A stretch of DNA of 52,254 bases from a virus. How positions within the stretch are numbered: position 1 is the first letter of the stretch; every line of letters starts with the position of its first letter. The stretch spans positions 1 through 52,254 of the IMG/VR virus record IMGVR_UViG_3300048817_000118. One strand, given 5' to 3'. Below the pieces are notes generated by a model that was not told the DNA's origin, ran no database searches, and saw only the letters and a list, made by a program, of their open reading frames with translations. Positions 5,313-12,253 of this stretch are shown piece after piece. Position numbers and translations under genes: made by a program.

Positions 5313-5740
5313 TTTGTCACCCCGCCCAGGTCCACGCAAGTTATATTGCCCGCAGTATCCACACGCAAGTATTTACTAGAATCGCAAATGGGCTTCACCA
5401 GAATGCTGCTTGCCGTGGGCCGGGAGCGCTCCAGCGCCGTTACGCGCCTAGAGATGTCGTACGCGTGCACTAGTGCCAACAGCATGACAATAAGTATGGC
5501 GTACGAAGCCAGCGACGGCTTCGGCGCGGGGGGCAGCAGGCCCCGGATGCGGGCGTCCAGGGACTCGGCGCTTGTTACCTTAAACCACTCGCTGGCCGTG
5601 CCGTTGGCCCGCTCCTCCAGGTCCGCGACGCGCGTCTTCAGCGCGCTTAATTCTGGCCATGCCGCTAGGCGTATTGCGTACTCCGAGTCTGCGCGCAATT
5701 CTAGGTTAGCTACCCGTGTCTTCAGATTCGTAATCTTCAT
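5309..5740 (-). CDS. Coiled-coil protein with one central TM segment
   Basis: A 143-aa protein from ATG 5740 (MKITNLKTRVANLELRADSE) with GGAGGAGAAGCC as ribosome site and an ATGA overlap with the J-domain gene. Residues 1-50 hold two similar heptad stretches (LKTRVANLELRA and LKTRVADLEERA). A TM segment follows (ASYAILIVMLLALVHAY), then a C-terminal periplasmic-looking part with two Cys. The family was not recognised; a lysis or membrane-anchoring role is conceivable. Confidence 0.65.
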   Translation of the reverse strand: MKITNLKTRVANLELRADSEYAIRLAAWPELSALKTRVADLEERANGTASEWFKVTSAESLDARIRGLLPPAPKPSLASYAILIVMLLALVHAYDISRRVTALERSRPTASSILVKPICDSSKYLRVDTAGNITCVDLGGVTK

Positions 5741-6036
5741 GGCTTCTCCTCCTGCCCCGTCGCGCCGCACTTGGCGCACAGCCTACGTCCCCACATGTAC
5801 CCGCTTCCCCTGCACGCCCGGCACTGGCCTCCCGCCAGCTTAAGCTTGGCGTCGTAGGCGGCACGTTGCCTGGAATCTTTCAAGGTCGCCCAAGCTAAGG
5901 TCAACTCGCGAAACTTCTCTTCGTCCCCGTGCTTGTCGGGGTGGTACAGCACGGCCAGCTGGATGTAGGCCGCGTGCAGCGCCCCCAACGTCGCGCCGGG
6001 GGGCATGCCCAGGACAGAATAGAGAGTGGGCTTCAT
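5737..6036 (-). CDS. J-domain protein with zinc finger (DnaJ-like)
   Basis: A 99-aa protein. Residues 3-64 are a J domain: TLYSVLGMPPGATLGALHAA, helix II, then the HPD motif in LYHPDKHGDEEK, and helix IV RQRAAYDAKL. HPD stimulates the ATPase of Hsp70 (DnaK). Residues 71-95 form one CXXCXGXG zinc unit (CRACRGSG and CAKCGATG), as in DnaJ but with one instead of two pairs of modules. It probably recruits host DnaK for phage replication or head assembly, as host DnaJ does for lambda. ATGA overlaps tie it to the replication protein before it and the coiled-coil gene after it. Confidence 0.88.
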   Translation of the reverse strand: MKPTLYSVLGMPPGATLGALHAAYIQLAVLYHPDKHGDEEKFRELTLAWATLKDSRQRAAYDAKLKLAGGQCRACRGSGYMWGRRLCAKCGATGQEEKP

Positions 6037-8072
6037 AAACGACCTGCTTTCCGTTCCTCGTCGTAGGCAGCACCTATTTTCGCAGGACTCAGTTGCTCCA
6101 ATGCCTTACGATCACCCTGCACAATCCACAGCTTTACTACGCGCTTTTCCACCGGGCTCCAGATAGGCTCACCTTGGTGCGCCTGCCTAAACCCACCGGC
6201 TTTTAATGACCTCATCAATCCTTGTTTAGTCAGCTTCTTTTTTGCTTCTGGGTCCCAAAAGTTGAACAACGTTTCCAAGGTAACCAGCGTATACGCGAGC
6301 GGTACGGGCAGCATCGCAGACTTTAACACGTTCTCGGGATGCTCTTTTAACTCTGCCACCCACGCCTCTGCATCGCTGCGGCCTAGCTCAATCATGGCCT
6401 TGCGGCTAACTGTTTCTCGCGCCGGAGCTGTAGGATCGAAGCCAGTTAAGTTCAAATGTAAAAAATAATAGAATAACGCTCCTGCACCTTCCGGTGACTT
6501 TATCCATTTTACATACTGCTTAAGAAATTCGGGGGCAATGTCCACCAACCGTCCACAACGCACTTCGTGGATAAATAAGCGGCGGTCGCCATCTTCTACA
6601 AAAAAGCTATCATGGTGGTTAGAATTAAAGTAATAGTTCATACAATCGGGCAGCACATAAGTAGGTAAGTGCTTTGCATTGATACGTATCGTGGGCCGGG
6701 TAATCATGCCCTTTAGCTTATCGGCAATGCCGCGTTTATCGCCTCCGGCAATTTCTTCGGCCATAATGAACTGCTTATTCTGGGCCCATTCGTTAAAGTC
6801 TCCTTTTAGCTGGTCTTCATCCAGTTCTTCAAAGTTAAGTCCGTAAATTTCCTTCATACTGTGACCCAATAAACTCTTACCGCAGCCTTTTACTGTACTG
6901 TGCACCACTAAGGCCGTGTACAACTTAGTGCCGGGATGCTGCAGCGGGTAAGCCAGCCATTGTTCCATCCAACGACGATCGGCAGCGGCGGTCGGATCGT
7001 CCTTAAAAAAGTAATCCATAAACTCACGCCACAAGCTTGTGTCACCTTTCTTAATGTACGCTGGCGCTACGCCCCATCCACGCCATAAATTGGCCTCGCG
7101 CTCGTCCGTAATCCGCTCTTGTCCGGGTGCATAGGTAAGCCTTAATACTTCGCTCCGCGAAGGCCACTTAATCCACTCCTCGGCGGCACCGCGCTTTTCT
7201 ATTTTTGTTTTACCCTTTGCAGCAACTACTTCCTCTTCCCAGATGCGGTTAGCATATACACTGCGGGCGAACATATCGCGGGACATACGCTGTAGCGTGT
7301 CGTGTCGCAATACCAAACCAGGGTCTTGGATAAATACTACTTCTTCGTTTAGCTCATGCAGAGTACGACTAGGGGCCCAGGGTTGCGCAGCATTAAGCAG
7401 TTCCTTAAAAGCTTCAACGCCCCGGGCCATAATAAAATCGTCCAATCCGGTCTTGGTGGTGGCGGTTAGAGCGGGTAAATCTACGGGAAACACTTGTGCA
7501 TTAAGAGCTAGGAATTCCGCAGATAATGCATTGCGCGCCCGTACAACCTGGAAGTTACTGCTGGCATCACTATCATACACAATACATACAGTTGACTCAC
7601 TCCAGTCTATTTGTCGTAGTCCTTCTATAAATGCTTCCTTACGGCTGCGGAAGTTGTACACGCCACCTAGGCCAATGCAAGGCACTCCATACTTACAAGC
7701 ACAATCGGCTTTAAGCTCACCTTCCGTAATCACTACAGCGCGAGCCTCGCCTTTATGTGAATCTAAATACTGTACCCATGGAAACAATTTAGAAAAGTAA
7801 GGTTGAGGGGCGGCTCCAGCAGGTTGGGTGTAGCGGATAAGCTTACCTTTTTCGTCGTAAATTTTCTCTAGATACCGATAACGTAAGAATCCATTACGTT
7901 GGCCCGTAATCTTATGGTAGGGTAGGACGAACCCCGCAGCACGGATTGATATTTCTACAGGCGGCAGTAACATAGCATTAAATCCCAGCTTATGCGCATC
8001 TTCGGCAGACAACCCACTGGCGGCAATTTTCTCCAGCATGCGGTGGCGTACCTCCGCAATAGTAAGCGACAC
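6033..8072 (-). CDS. Replication protein: TOPRIM-like (DUF3854) plus superfamily 3-type helicase
   Basis: A 679-aa protein from GTG 8072 with AAGGAGCCTCGC as ribosome site. The N-terminal half has a DUF3854/TOPRIM-like core: VVITEGELKAD (residues 113-123), VYDSDA (165-170) and TGLDDFI (208-214), the acidic metal-binding positions of primase-type TOPRIM. The second half is a D5/NrS-1-like helicase (DUF5906): Walker A HSTVKGCGKS (391-400), Walker B QFIMAEEI (434-441), then arginine-containing DGDRRLFIHEV. Such proteins prime and unwind at the phage origin, and it sits next to the origin-like region at 8382-8872. No catalytic polymerase domain is visible in the window. Confidence 0.88.
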   Translation of the reverse strand: MSLTIAEVRHRMLEKIAASGLSAEDAHKLGFNAMLLPPVEISIRAAGFVLPYHKITGQRNGFLRYRYLEKIYDEKGKLIRYTQPAGAAPQPYFSKLFPWVQYLDSHKGEARAVVITEGELKADCACKYGVPCIGLGGVYNFRSRKEAFIEGLRQIDWSESTVCIVYDSDASSNFQVVRARNALSAEFLALNAQVFPVDLPALTATTKTGLDDFIMARGVEAFKELLNAAQPWAPSRTLHELNEEVVFIQDPGLVLRHDTLQRMSRDMFARSVYANRIWEEEVVAAKGKTKIEKRGAAEEWIKWPSRSEVLRLTYAPGQERITDEREANLWRGWGVAPAYIKKGDTSLWREFMDYFFKDDPTAAADRRWMEQWLAYPLQHPGTKLYTALVVHSTVKGCGKSLLGHSMKEIYGLNFEELDEDQLKGDFNEWAQNKQFIMAEEIAGGDKRGIADKLKGMITRPTIRINAKHLPTYVLPDCMNYYFNSNHHDSFFVEDGDRRLFIHEVRCGRLVDIAPEFLKQYVKWIKSPEGAGALFYYFLHLNLTGFDPTAPARETVSRKAMIELGRSDAEAWVAELKEHPENVLKSAMLPVPLAYTLVTLETLFNFWDPEAKKKLTKQGLMRSLKAGGFRQAHQGEPIWSPVEKRVVKLWIVQGDRKALEQLSPAKIGAAYDEERKAGRL

Positions 8073-8102
8073 GCGAGGCTCCTTACAGGTTGCCAGAGAG
8101 GG

Positions 8103-8381
8103 TTACGGTTTAGCGCTACCGTTGCCATTACGGTTAAAATAGTCCGCAATGATCATTTTAATTACGGCAGAGCGGCTGCGCAGTCGAGTACCGTCACGAC
8201 GGCTGGCTTCGTAGGCGGCATAATCTTCTTGATATTTTTTATAGCGTTCTTGCTGAGAACGAGTAAGAGTGCCGGGAGCTACGTTTTTTGTAGGAAAAGG
8301 CCAAGTGGGTTCAGGTAGATCTTCTACCAAAGCGTCAATCTTAATTGCCAGTTCATCTGACAAATCAGCGGATATCAACAT
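8103..8381 (-). CDS. Ribbon-helix-helix-like DNA-binding protein with an insertion
   Basis: A 92-aa protein from ATG 8381. The start MLISADLSDELAIKIDALVE reads like the beta strand and first helix of a CopG/MetJ-type protein, and SRSAVIKMIIADYFNRN (about 68-84) like its second helix. In ordinary members these parts are about five residues apart; here some 45 residues, including a Pro-rich loop and a charged helix (RSQQERYKKYQEDYAAYEASRR), lie between. It is the first gene of the leftward operon, directly beside inverted repeats, so it may be the repressor or origin-binding protein of that region. Confidence 0.6.
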   Translation of the reverse strand: MLISADLSDELAIKIDALVEDLPEPTWPFPTKNVAPGTLTRSQQERYKKYQEDYAAYEASRRDGTRLRSRSAVIKMIIADYFNRNGNGSAKP

Positions 8382-8872
8382 AAACCATCAACCCCTCTTG
8401 TTTACAGTAAATATAAATTACGCTGTTTATATTAAAAAGTAAAGGGTTAACTTACGCCTGTGTTTGAGCGGCGTAAGGGGCTTTTGTAAATGGCAACCTA
8501 GCATAAACAGAGGCTATTTTTAATCTTTTACAAAAGCCCCTTACGCTACCCCCCCTTTCGGGTTGGACCTATAGGAATTCACTACTATTATTATAATGAG
8601 TATTTCTCTATATATAAGTTAAAAAGCCGTAAGGCCGTAAGGGCGTAAGGGGATTTTTGTAGAACCGTGCTCCGCACGGGTTTCCAATTACTGACCTCCC
8701 CTTACGCCTTTGTTTATGCGGGTCCCAGCACTTAGCTGTTTACCGCCTTTTTACCCTTTACTTCCACCTTCCACCCCGCGTAAAGTTAATTAGTAATCTG
8801 TGTTTCCTGTTCACACTCGTCGCACAACAGGCTTTGCCGGACAACGCGGTAGTTACGCCCCAAATACCGGAA
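8382..8872. promoter_or_regulatory. Divergent control region and possible replication origin
   Basis: The 491 nt between the two divergent gene blocks are AT-rich compared with the rest. They hold seven copies of CGTAAG or its complement (starting at 8451, 8472, 8540, 8628, 8636, 8644 and 8701). Three are in near tandem at 8627-8652. Inverted pairs include 8451-8458 with 8470-8477, the 20-bp arms at 8471-8490 and 8527-8546, and 8642-8653 with 8697-8708. TTTACAGTAAA at 8401-8411 is a palindrome just upstream of the RHH-like gene. A TATAAT lies at 8592-8597. The layout fits iterons or operators with divergent early and late promoters; which one cannot be settled by eye. Confidence 0.65.
8471..8546. 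repeat. Perfect 20-bp inverted repeat
   Basis: GCGTAAGGGGCTTTTGTAAA (8471-8490) pairs exactly with its reverse complement at 8527-8546, with 36 nt between. It could form a cruciform or a long RNA stem on either strand, or bind a dimeric protein at two sites. Confidence 0.9.
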
Positions 8873-8908
8873 ATGAAAATCGGAATCCTTGAGTTCCACC
8901 AATCGCAT
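8786..8908 (-). CDS. Possible 40-aa Cys-containing protein (alternative to the plus-strand gene)
   Basis: On the minus strand ATG 8908 opens a frame MRLVELKDSDFHFRYLGRNY, followed by CDECEQETQITN and TAA at 8786. It looks natural for a small zinc-binding protein (CDEC) and would be the first leftward gene, but it overlaps the 5' end of the plus-strand gene at 8873 and has only a weak ribosome site (AGGTAACTCGTC). Confidence 0.3.
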   Translation of the reverse strand: MRLVELKDSDFHFRYLGRNYRVVRQSLLCDECEQETQITN

Positions 8909-9214
8909 GACGAGTTACCTAAACATTCTGTATCTTCCGTCCGAGCTACAAAGCTTCTCGGACTTAATGTTGTGGCTTGGGTTACGGAAGGTCGCTTGTT
9001 GCGTTTAATAGTCCGTGCTGGTTGGAGTTCCGTGAAAGAACTTCTCCGCCCCGCCTGCTTTAGTACCACTCCTATCTTGTTGTTGGCTCCGCTTCCTTAT
9101 TATGATTTGGACACTAACTATCCGCGCTTGGGTCAGGAGACGGATGCCCAAGAGCGGCGTAGGCAGTTGTGGAGCGGGCAGGCCATGGTGCCGGCAAGGG
9201 AAAGAGTGGAATGA
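8873..9214 (+). CDS. Hypothetical protein, first gene of the rightward block
   Basis: A 113-aa frame from ATG 8873 (MKIGILEFHQSHDELPKHSV); a TTG at 8834 would add 13 residues. The stop TGA overlaps the next ATG (ATGA) and the ribosome site of the next gene lies in its last codons, which supports expression. The C-terminus ends VPARERVE, nearly the same as the end of the following protein. It shows a basic helix (ATKLLGLNVVAWVTEGRLLR) but no recognised family, and lower GC than the genes after it. Confidence 0.5.
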   Translation: MKIGILEFHQSHDELPKHSVSSVRATKLLGLNVVAWVTEGRLLRLIVRAGWSSVKELLRPACFSTTPILLLAPLPYYDLDTNYPRLGQETDAQERRRQLWSGQAMVPARERVE

Positions 9215-9422
9215 AGATTACCAGATTGCAACCTCCGACAATTGAAGAGGTTCAGTGGACGATTTCCGCTCTGGAAAAAGAGTTTCGCGTCAGCAGCGGG
9301 AAGTTTGCGTCCAATGAAAGGGCGTATCGCTCCGTTCCCGAGGACATTGCTGCCAATTGGGATTTGGCGCTGCATCAACTTGATGTATTGCGGCCGTTAG
9401 TGCCGGCAAGGGAAAGAGTGGA
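9188..9422 (+). repeat. Leader C: 23-bp direct repeat at 9188-9210 and 9400-9422
   Basis: The same 23 bp (GTGCCGGCAAGGGAAAGAGT then GGA) occur at both places. Each copy encodes the C-terminal VPARERV of one protein and at the same time carries the AAGGGA ribosome site of the next gene (ATG 9211; GTG 9425). Confidence 0.85.
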
Positions 9423-9435
9423 TTGTGGGAACTAA
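9211..9435 (+). CDS. Small hypothetical protein before terminase
   Basis: A 74-aa protein from ATG 9211 (MKITRLQPPTIEEVQWTISA), mostly helical and acidic/basic mixed: LEKEFRVSSGKF, then a second helix DIAANWDLALHQLDVLRPL. It ends VPARERVDCGN within leader C copy 2 and overlaps the terminase small-subunit start by 11 nt. The family was not recognised. Its place suggests a packaging or early regulatory role. Confidence 0.65.
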   Translation: MKITRLQPPTIEEVQWTISALEKEFRVSSGKFASNERAYRSVPEDIAANWDLALHQLDVLRPLVPARERVDCGN

Positions 9436-10003
9436 AAAGACTAAGAAACACCGCAAGCCCCGAGAGCTTAAGCCTAACGAGGCCTTGTTCGTGGCCGAGA
9501 GTGTCAAGCCCGGATTGAGCAAGGTCGAGGCCTCGCGACGCGCTGGTCTGGATCACGTGCCCCACGGGGCACACGTGAATCGTTATCGTCAGGAAGTGCT
9601 GCAGCAGCAGATGTCGATCGCGGACGTAACGGTAGGGCGTATTGTGGTGGAGTTGGCGCGTGTGGCGTTCTCGGATCCTGGCAAGATGTTCGACGATTAC
9701 GGGCATATGTTGCCCATTAGCGAGATGGATGAGGATACGCGCCGAGCTATTAGCGGCTTCGATGTGGAGAAGAGAACGGAACGACACGGCGACGACACGG
9801 AAACGTATTATGTCTTAAAGCCCCGGCTGTGGAACAAGAACGCGGCCCTGGATACGCTAGCCAAGCTGCACTACACTGAGGCCGGAGAGCTGCGTATGCC
9901 TACTAACGGTGGCACGCTAGCACCGCAGCAGCCGGTTGTTCATGTACACTTTGTAGCTCCGCCGCAACAACTAGAGAATGGCAGCAGCGGTACTACCTCC
10001 TGA
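9425..10003 (+). CDS. terS: Terminase small subunit
   Basis: A 192-aa protein from GTG 9425 with AAGGGAAAGAGTGGATT before it. It follows the Terminase_2 pattern: a basic N-terminus, the HTH-containing part KPNEALFVAESVKPGLSKVE then ASRRAGLDH, and the typical second half VTVGRIVVELARVAFSDPGK, MFDDYG, then LWNKNAALDTLAKLHY. The small subunit recognises the packaging site on phage DNA and loads the large subunit. The codons for DDYGHMLPISEMDE (9694-9732) have an exact DNA copy at 1825-1863. The gene overlaps terL by 26 nt. Confidence 0.93.
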   Translation: MGTKKTKKHRKPRELKPNEALFVAESVKPGLSKVEASRRAGLDHVPHGAHVNRYRQEVLQQQMSIADVTVGRIVVELARVAFSDPGKMFDDYGHMLPISEMDEDTRRAISGFDVEKRTERHGDDTETYYVLKPRLWNKNAALDTLAKLHYTEAGELRMPTNGGTLAPQQPVVHVHFVAPPQQLENGSSGTTS

Positions 10004-11264
10004 ACTCGATGTACGGCTACCCGACGGTTACGAGTACCTGTTCGAGCCGCACCGCTACAAGGTGGCCCACGGGGGCCGGGGCAGTACCAAGTCTTGGTCT
10101 TTCGCGCGTGCGCTTATCATTAAAGCGTACCACTATAAGTTGCGCATCCTCTGCGCCCGCGAGCTGCAGACCTCCATCGGCGAGAGCGTCCACAAGCTGC
10201 TCGCGGACCAGATCGAGCTCATGGGGCTCGGCAAGTTCTTCGAGGTGCAGCAGCAGGGCATCTATGGCCACCGGGGCAGTGAGTTCTTCTTCTACGGTAT
10301 TCGCAACAACATTACTAAAGTTAAGTCCGCCGAGGGCATCGACATTTGTTGGTGTGAGGAAGCTGAGAAAATTAGCGACAACAGCTGGCAGGTGCTTATT
10401 CCCACTATCCGCAAGACGGGCAGTGAGATATGGATTACCTTTAACCCCGACGAGGAGATGGATCCCACCTACCAGCGCTTTATCGCTAACGCAAAACAAC
10501 TGCCTGGCAACAGCGTCGTCCGCGAGTTTAACTGGAACCACAATCCCTGGTGGTACACGGACGACTGCAAGAGTATGCGGGACGAGAAGGACTACCTCTA
10601 CCGCGTGGACCCCGAGGCTGCGAACCACGTGTGGGGTGGGCTGTGCCGGCAGAACGCTAGCAGCCAAATATTCCGGGGCAAGTATGCGGTCGAGGATTTC
10701 GACGCGCCTACGAACGATTCCGTCCTGTTCCGCGAGCAGGGCTGGGACGGGCCGTACTTCGGCGCGGACTGGGGATTTTCGCAGGACCCGGCCTGCATCG
10801 TCAAGTGTTGGGTAAAGGGCTATGTATACGGCAAGACAATGGGAAAGCTTTATGTGGAGTATGACGAAGGCGGCGTCGGCATCGAGCTGGACGACCTGCC
10901 CGCCGTGTTTAAGCGGGTGCCTGGTGTGTGCGATTATCTCATACGAGGCGACAGCTCGCGGCCCGAGACTATTAGCCACGTCGCCCGTCACGGCAACATG
11001 CGCATAGACCCCAGCGAAAAGTGGAAGGGCTCGGTGGAGGACGGCATTGCTTTCCTTAAGAGCTTCGAGCAGATCGTCATCCACAGTCGTTGTGTTGCCA
11101 CCCAGCAAGAGGCCCGGCTGTACAGCTACAAGCGTGACCGGCTTACGGGCGATGTGCTGGCGGATATCGTAGACGCCAATAACCACCGCTTCGACGCTGT
11201 GCGCTACGCCTTGGAGCCGCTGATCATGGCGGGCAACGCGGCACACGTATGGGCACGGATGTGA
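9978..11264 (+). CDS. terL: Terminase large subunit (PBSX/Terminase_3 type)
   Basis: A 428-aa packaging motor. The ATPase part has Walker A HGGRGSTKS (31-39), Walker B IDICWCEEAE (121-130) and coupling motif TFNPDEE (154-160). The RNase-H-like nuclease has acidic residues in GADWGFSQD (Asp264), RGDSSRP (Asp325) and NNHRFDAVRY (Asp406). It pumps DNA into the prohead with ATP and cuts the concatemer. Length is normal for the family. The start overlaps terS; no other ATG with a better ribosome site is near. Confidence 0.96.
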   Translation: MAAAVLPPELDVRLPDGYEYLFEPHRYKVAHGGRGSTKSWSFARALIIKAYHYKLRILCARELQTSIGESVHKLLADQIELMGLGKFFEVQQQGIYGHRGSEFFFYGIRNNITKVKSAEGIDICWCEEAEKISDNSWQVLIPTIRKTGSEIWITFNPDEEMDPTYQRFIANAKQLPGNSVVREFNWNHNPWWYTDDCKSMRDEKDYLYRVDPEAANHVWGGLCRQNASSQIFRGKYAVEDFDAPTNDSVLFREQGWDGPYFGADWGFSQDPACIVKCWVKGYVYGKTMGKLYVEYDEGGVGIELDDLPAVFKRVPGVCDYLIRGDSSRPETISHVARHGNMRIDPSEKWKGSVEDGIAFLKSFEQIVIHSRCVATQQEARLYSYKRDRLTGDVLADIVDANNHRFDAVRYALEPLIMAGNAAHVWARM

Positions 11265-11393
11265 GTGACCCGGTCGCGGTGCTTCCTGGTGTTCGAGGAC
11301 TGGATGTACCACGTGTTCCACCTGGCGGGCGGTATGCCGGAAGCAAAAGACTGCAAGATTTGCGTGTGGTACGCCAAGCTAAAGCGTAAATGA
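11265..11393 (+). CDS. 42-aa protein directly after TerL
   Basis: A GTG immediately follows the terL stop, in the same frame, and opens VTRSRCFLVFEDWMYHVFHL, then CKICVWYAKLKRK. A CXXC unit near the end may bind metal. Read-through of the terL stop would append it to TerL, but a separate start is simpler. The end overlaps the next ATG (ATGA). Not recognised. Confidence 0.5.
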   Translation: MTRSRCFLVFEDWMYHVFHLAGGMPEAKDCKICVWYAKLKRK

Positions 11394-11542
11394 GCGCCCA
11401 GCAACCCAGGCTGTCCGGCACTAAGAACAAGCCGGTTAAGCACATTGGCAACCCGAGCGCGGCGTGCGCGGCGGGCCGCCACCGCGAGTGCTACAAGTTG
11501 GACTGCCCCTGCGGGTGCCACAGGATCGCGAGGCTGCAATAA
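11390..11542 (+). CDS. 50-aa Cys/His-rich protein
   Basis: ATG 11390 to TAA 11542. The first 25 residues are basic (MSAQQPRLSGTKNKPVKHIG); the second half has CAAGRHRECYKLDCPCGCH, with five Cys and two His that are suited to a zinc knuckle. It overlaps neighbours by ATGA and TAATG. The function is unknown. Confidence 0.6.
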   Translation: MSAQQPRLSGTKNKPVKHIGNPSAACAAGRHRECYKLDCPCGCHRIARLQ

Positions 11543-11688
11543 TGCTTTGGACAATTTTGGTGGTCCTGCTGGTGCTGTGGCTGCTCGGGTTTGGAGCAGG
11601 CATAGGCGGCGGGGCCATCCATCTAATACTGGTGGTGTGCGTGGTGTTGCTGGTGCTAGGACTAGTGCAAAGGAGGAACGTGCCATGA
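11542..11688 (+). CDS. lmo0937-family mini membrane protein
   Basis: A 48-aa protein: MLWTILVVLLVLWLLGFGAG, then IGGGAIHLILVVCVVLLVLG and LVQRRNVP. Two short TM segments around a GxGxGGGxIH turn and a basic end are the hallmark of the lmo0937/DUF5670 family, found in many soil bacteria and Acidobacteriota. The role of the family is not known; stress or envelope functions have been suggested. Here it lies between packaging and portal genes with overlaps at both ends, so it is probably a captured host gene kept by the phage. Confidence 0.8.
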   Translation: MLWTILVVLLVLWLLGFGAGIGGGAIHLILVVCVVLLVLGLVQRRNVP

Positions 11689-11936
11689 CAGCGAAAAAGA
11701 AGGGCAAGATGAAGCTGGTGACCAAGGCGGTGCAGCGGGCCGAGAAAGACGCCCGGCGGGCCAAGATCAAGATCGCTCGTGTCGCGGCCCTGGAGGACGG
11801 TAAGCACGTGGTGGAGCTGCACGTGGAGGACGCGCCGCCGTTACCCGCCGATCTGAGCCTGTACGACACGGCCCCGGTGGCGCTGGAGGAGCTGCCTCCG
11901 GAGCACAGGACGTGGTGGGACAAGCTGTGGGACTGA
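11685..11936 (+). CDS. Hypothetical basic/acidic protein before portal
   Basis: An 83-aa protein from ATG 11685, preceded by AAAGGAGGAACGTGCC and overlapping the former stop. The first half is strongly basic (MTAKKKGKMKLVTKAVQRAE onward), the second half acidic and proline-rich with WWDKLWD at the end. The stop codon shares its last base with a 9-bp inverted-repeat arm. No family recognised. Confidence 0.65.
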   Translation: MTAKKKGKMKLVTKAVQRAEKDARRAKIKIARVAALEDGKHVVELHVEDAPPLPADLSLYDTAPVALEELPPEHRTWWDKLWD

Positions 11937-12037
11937 AGTTAGCCCTGGCGCCAAGCGCGGAGCGAGCTGAGGGCGGCCACTCCACCGAGCGGAGACCCGA
12001 CTGCGACGACCCCCGCGCTTCGCGGCGAGGCTAACTT
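11936..12037 (+). ncRNA. Structured intercistronic element that encloses a start site
   Basis: AAGTTAGCC at 11936-11944 is exactly complementary to GGCTAACTT at 12029-12037, so about 100 nt can close into one domain. Inside are further GC-rich stems, for example CCGCG-CTT-CGCGG near 12014-12025 and GCGC-CAA-GCGC. The 3' arm contains part of the GAGG ribosome site and ends just before ATG 12038; the 5' arm starts in the stop codon of the gene upstream. Ribosomes ending there could open the fold. It may be a translational switch; I could not match it to a known ribozyme or riboswitch. Confidence 0.4.
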
Positions 12038-12253
12038 ATGGCTGAGAACTACAAGGCGGTTACCGACAGCACACTGGCCGACATCAACGCCCGCAACCGG
12101 GACATGTGGGATAGCAACGCCGCCAAAATGCCGGAGCGCATCATTGAGGACGAAGCGAAGGGCGAAGAGGAAGAGCCTGATTCTACCGAGGACCGCGCCG
12201 TGCACTTGCCGCGCCGGGCCAGCCGCAAGTGGCGAGGGAGCAATTTTAGTTGA
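12038..12253 (+). CDS. Small acidic protein before portal
   Basis: A 71-aa protein from ATG 12038 (MAENYKAVTDSTLADINARN) with GAGGCTAACTT as ribosome site, inside the stem described for 11936-12037. It has a central acidic run (IEDEAKGEEEEPDSTEDR) and a basic end. The stop overlaps the portal TTG start (TTGA). Not recognised; it may be a small head or packaging accessory. Confidence 0.65.
   Translation: MAENYKAVTDSTLADINARNRDMWDSNAAKMPERIIEDEAKGEEEEPDSTEDRAVHLPRRASRKWRGSNFS

Noticed and set aside
3278-5740. A holin-spanin-endolysin lysis cassette
   Set aside because: Two-TM, coiled-coil/TM, exported and amidase-like genes occur, but they are not adjacent in the usual order, and no wall-binding domain, signal-arrest sequence or outer-membrane lipobox pair supports the calls.
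8665-8679. CCGTGC-TCC-GCACGG hairpin as a terminator
   Set aside because: The stem is short and the following bases (GTTTCC) are not a U run; it may merely be part of the origin region.
8758-9069. Minus-strand 103-aa frame
   Set aside because: Unnatural composition and no coupling; the plus-strand gene at 8873-9214 has an ATGA link to the next gene, and a better minus-strand candidate is the 40-aa frame at 8786-8908.
10017-11321. Long minus-strand ORF opposite terL, and similar long ORFs opposite the capsid (16120-17133), sheath (28161-29429) and other late genes
   Set aside because: They are frame shadows of GC-rich plus-strand genes: no ribosome sites, no family motifs, and odd Val/His/Arg-rich composition.
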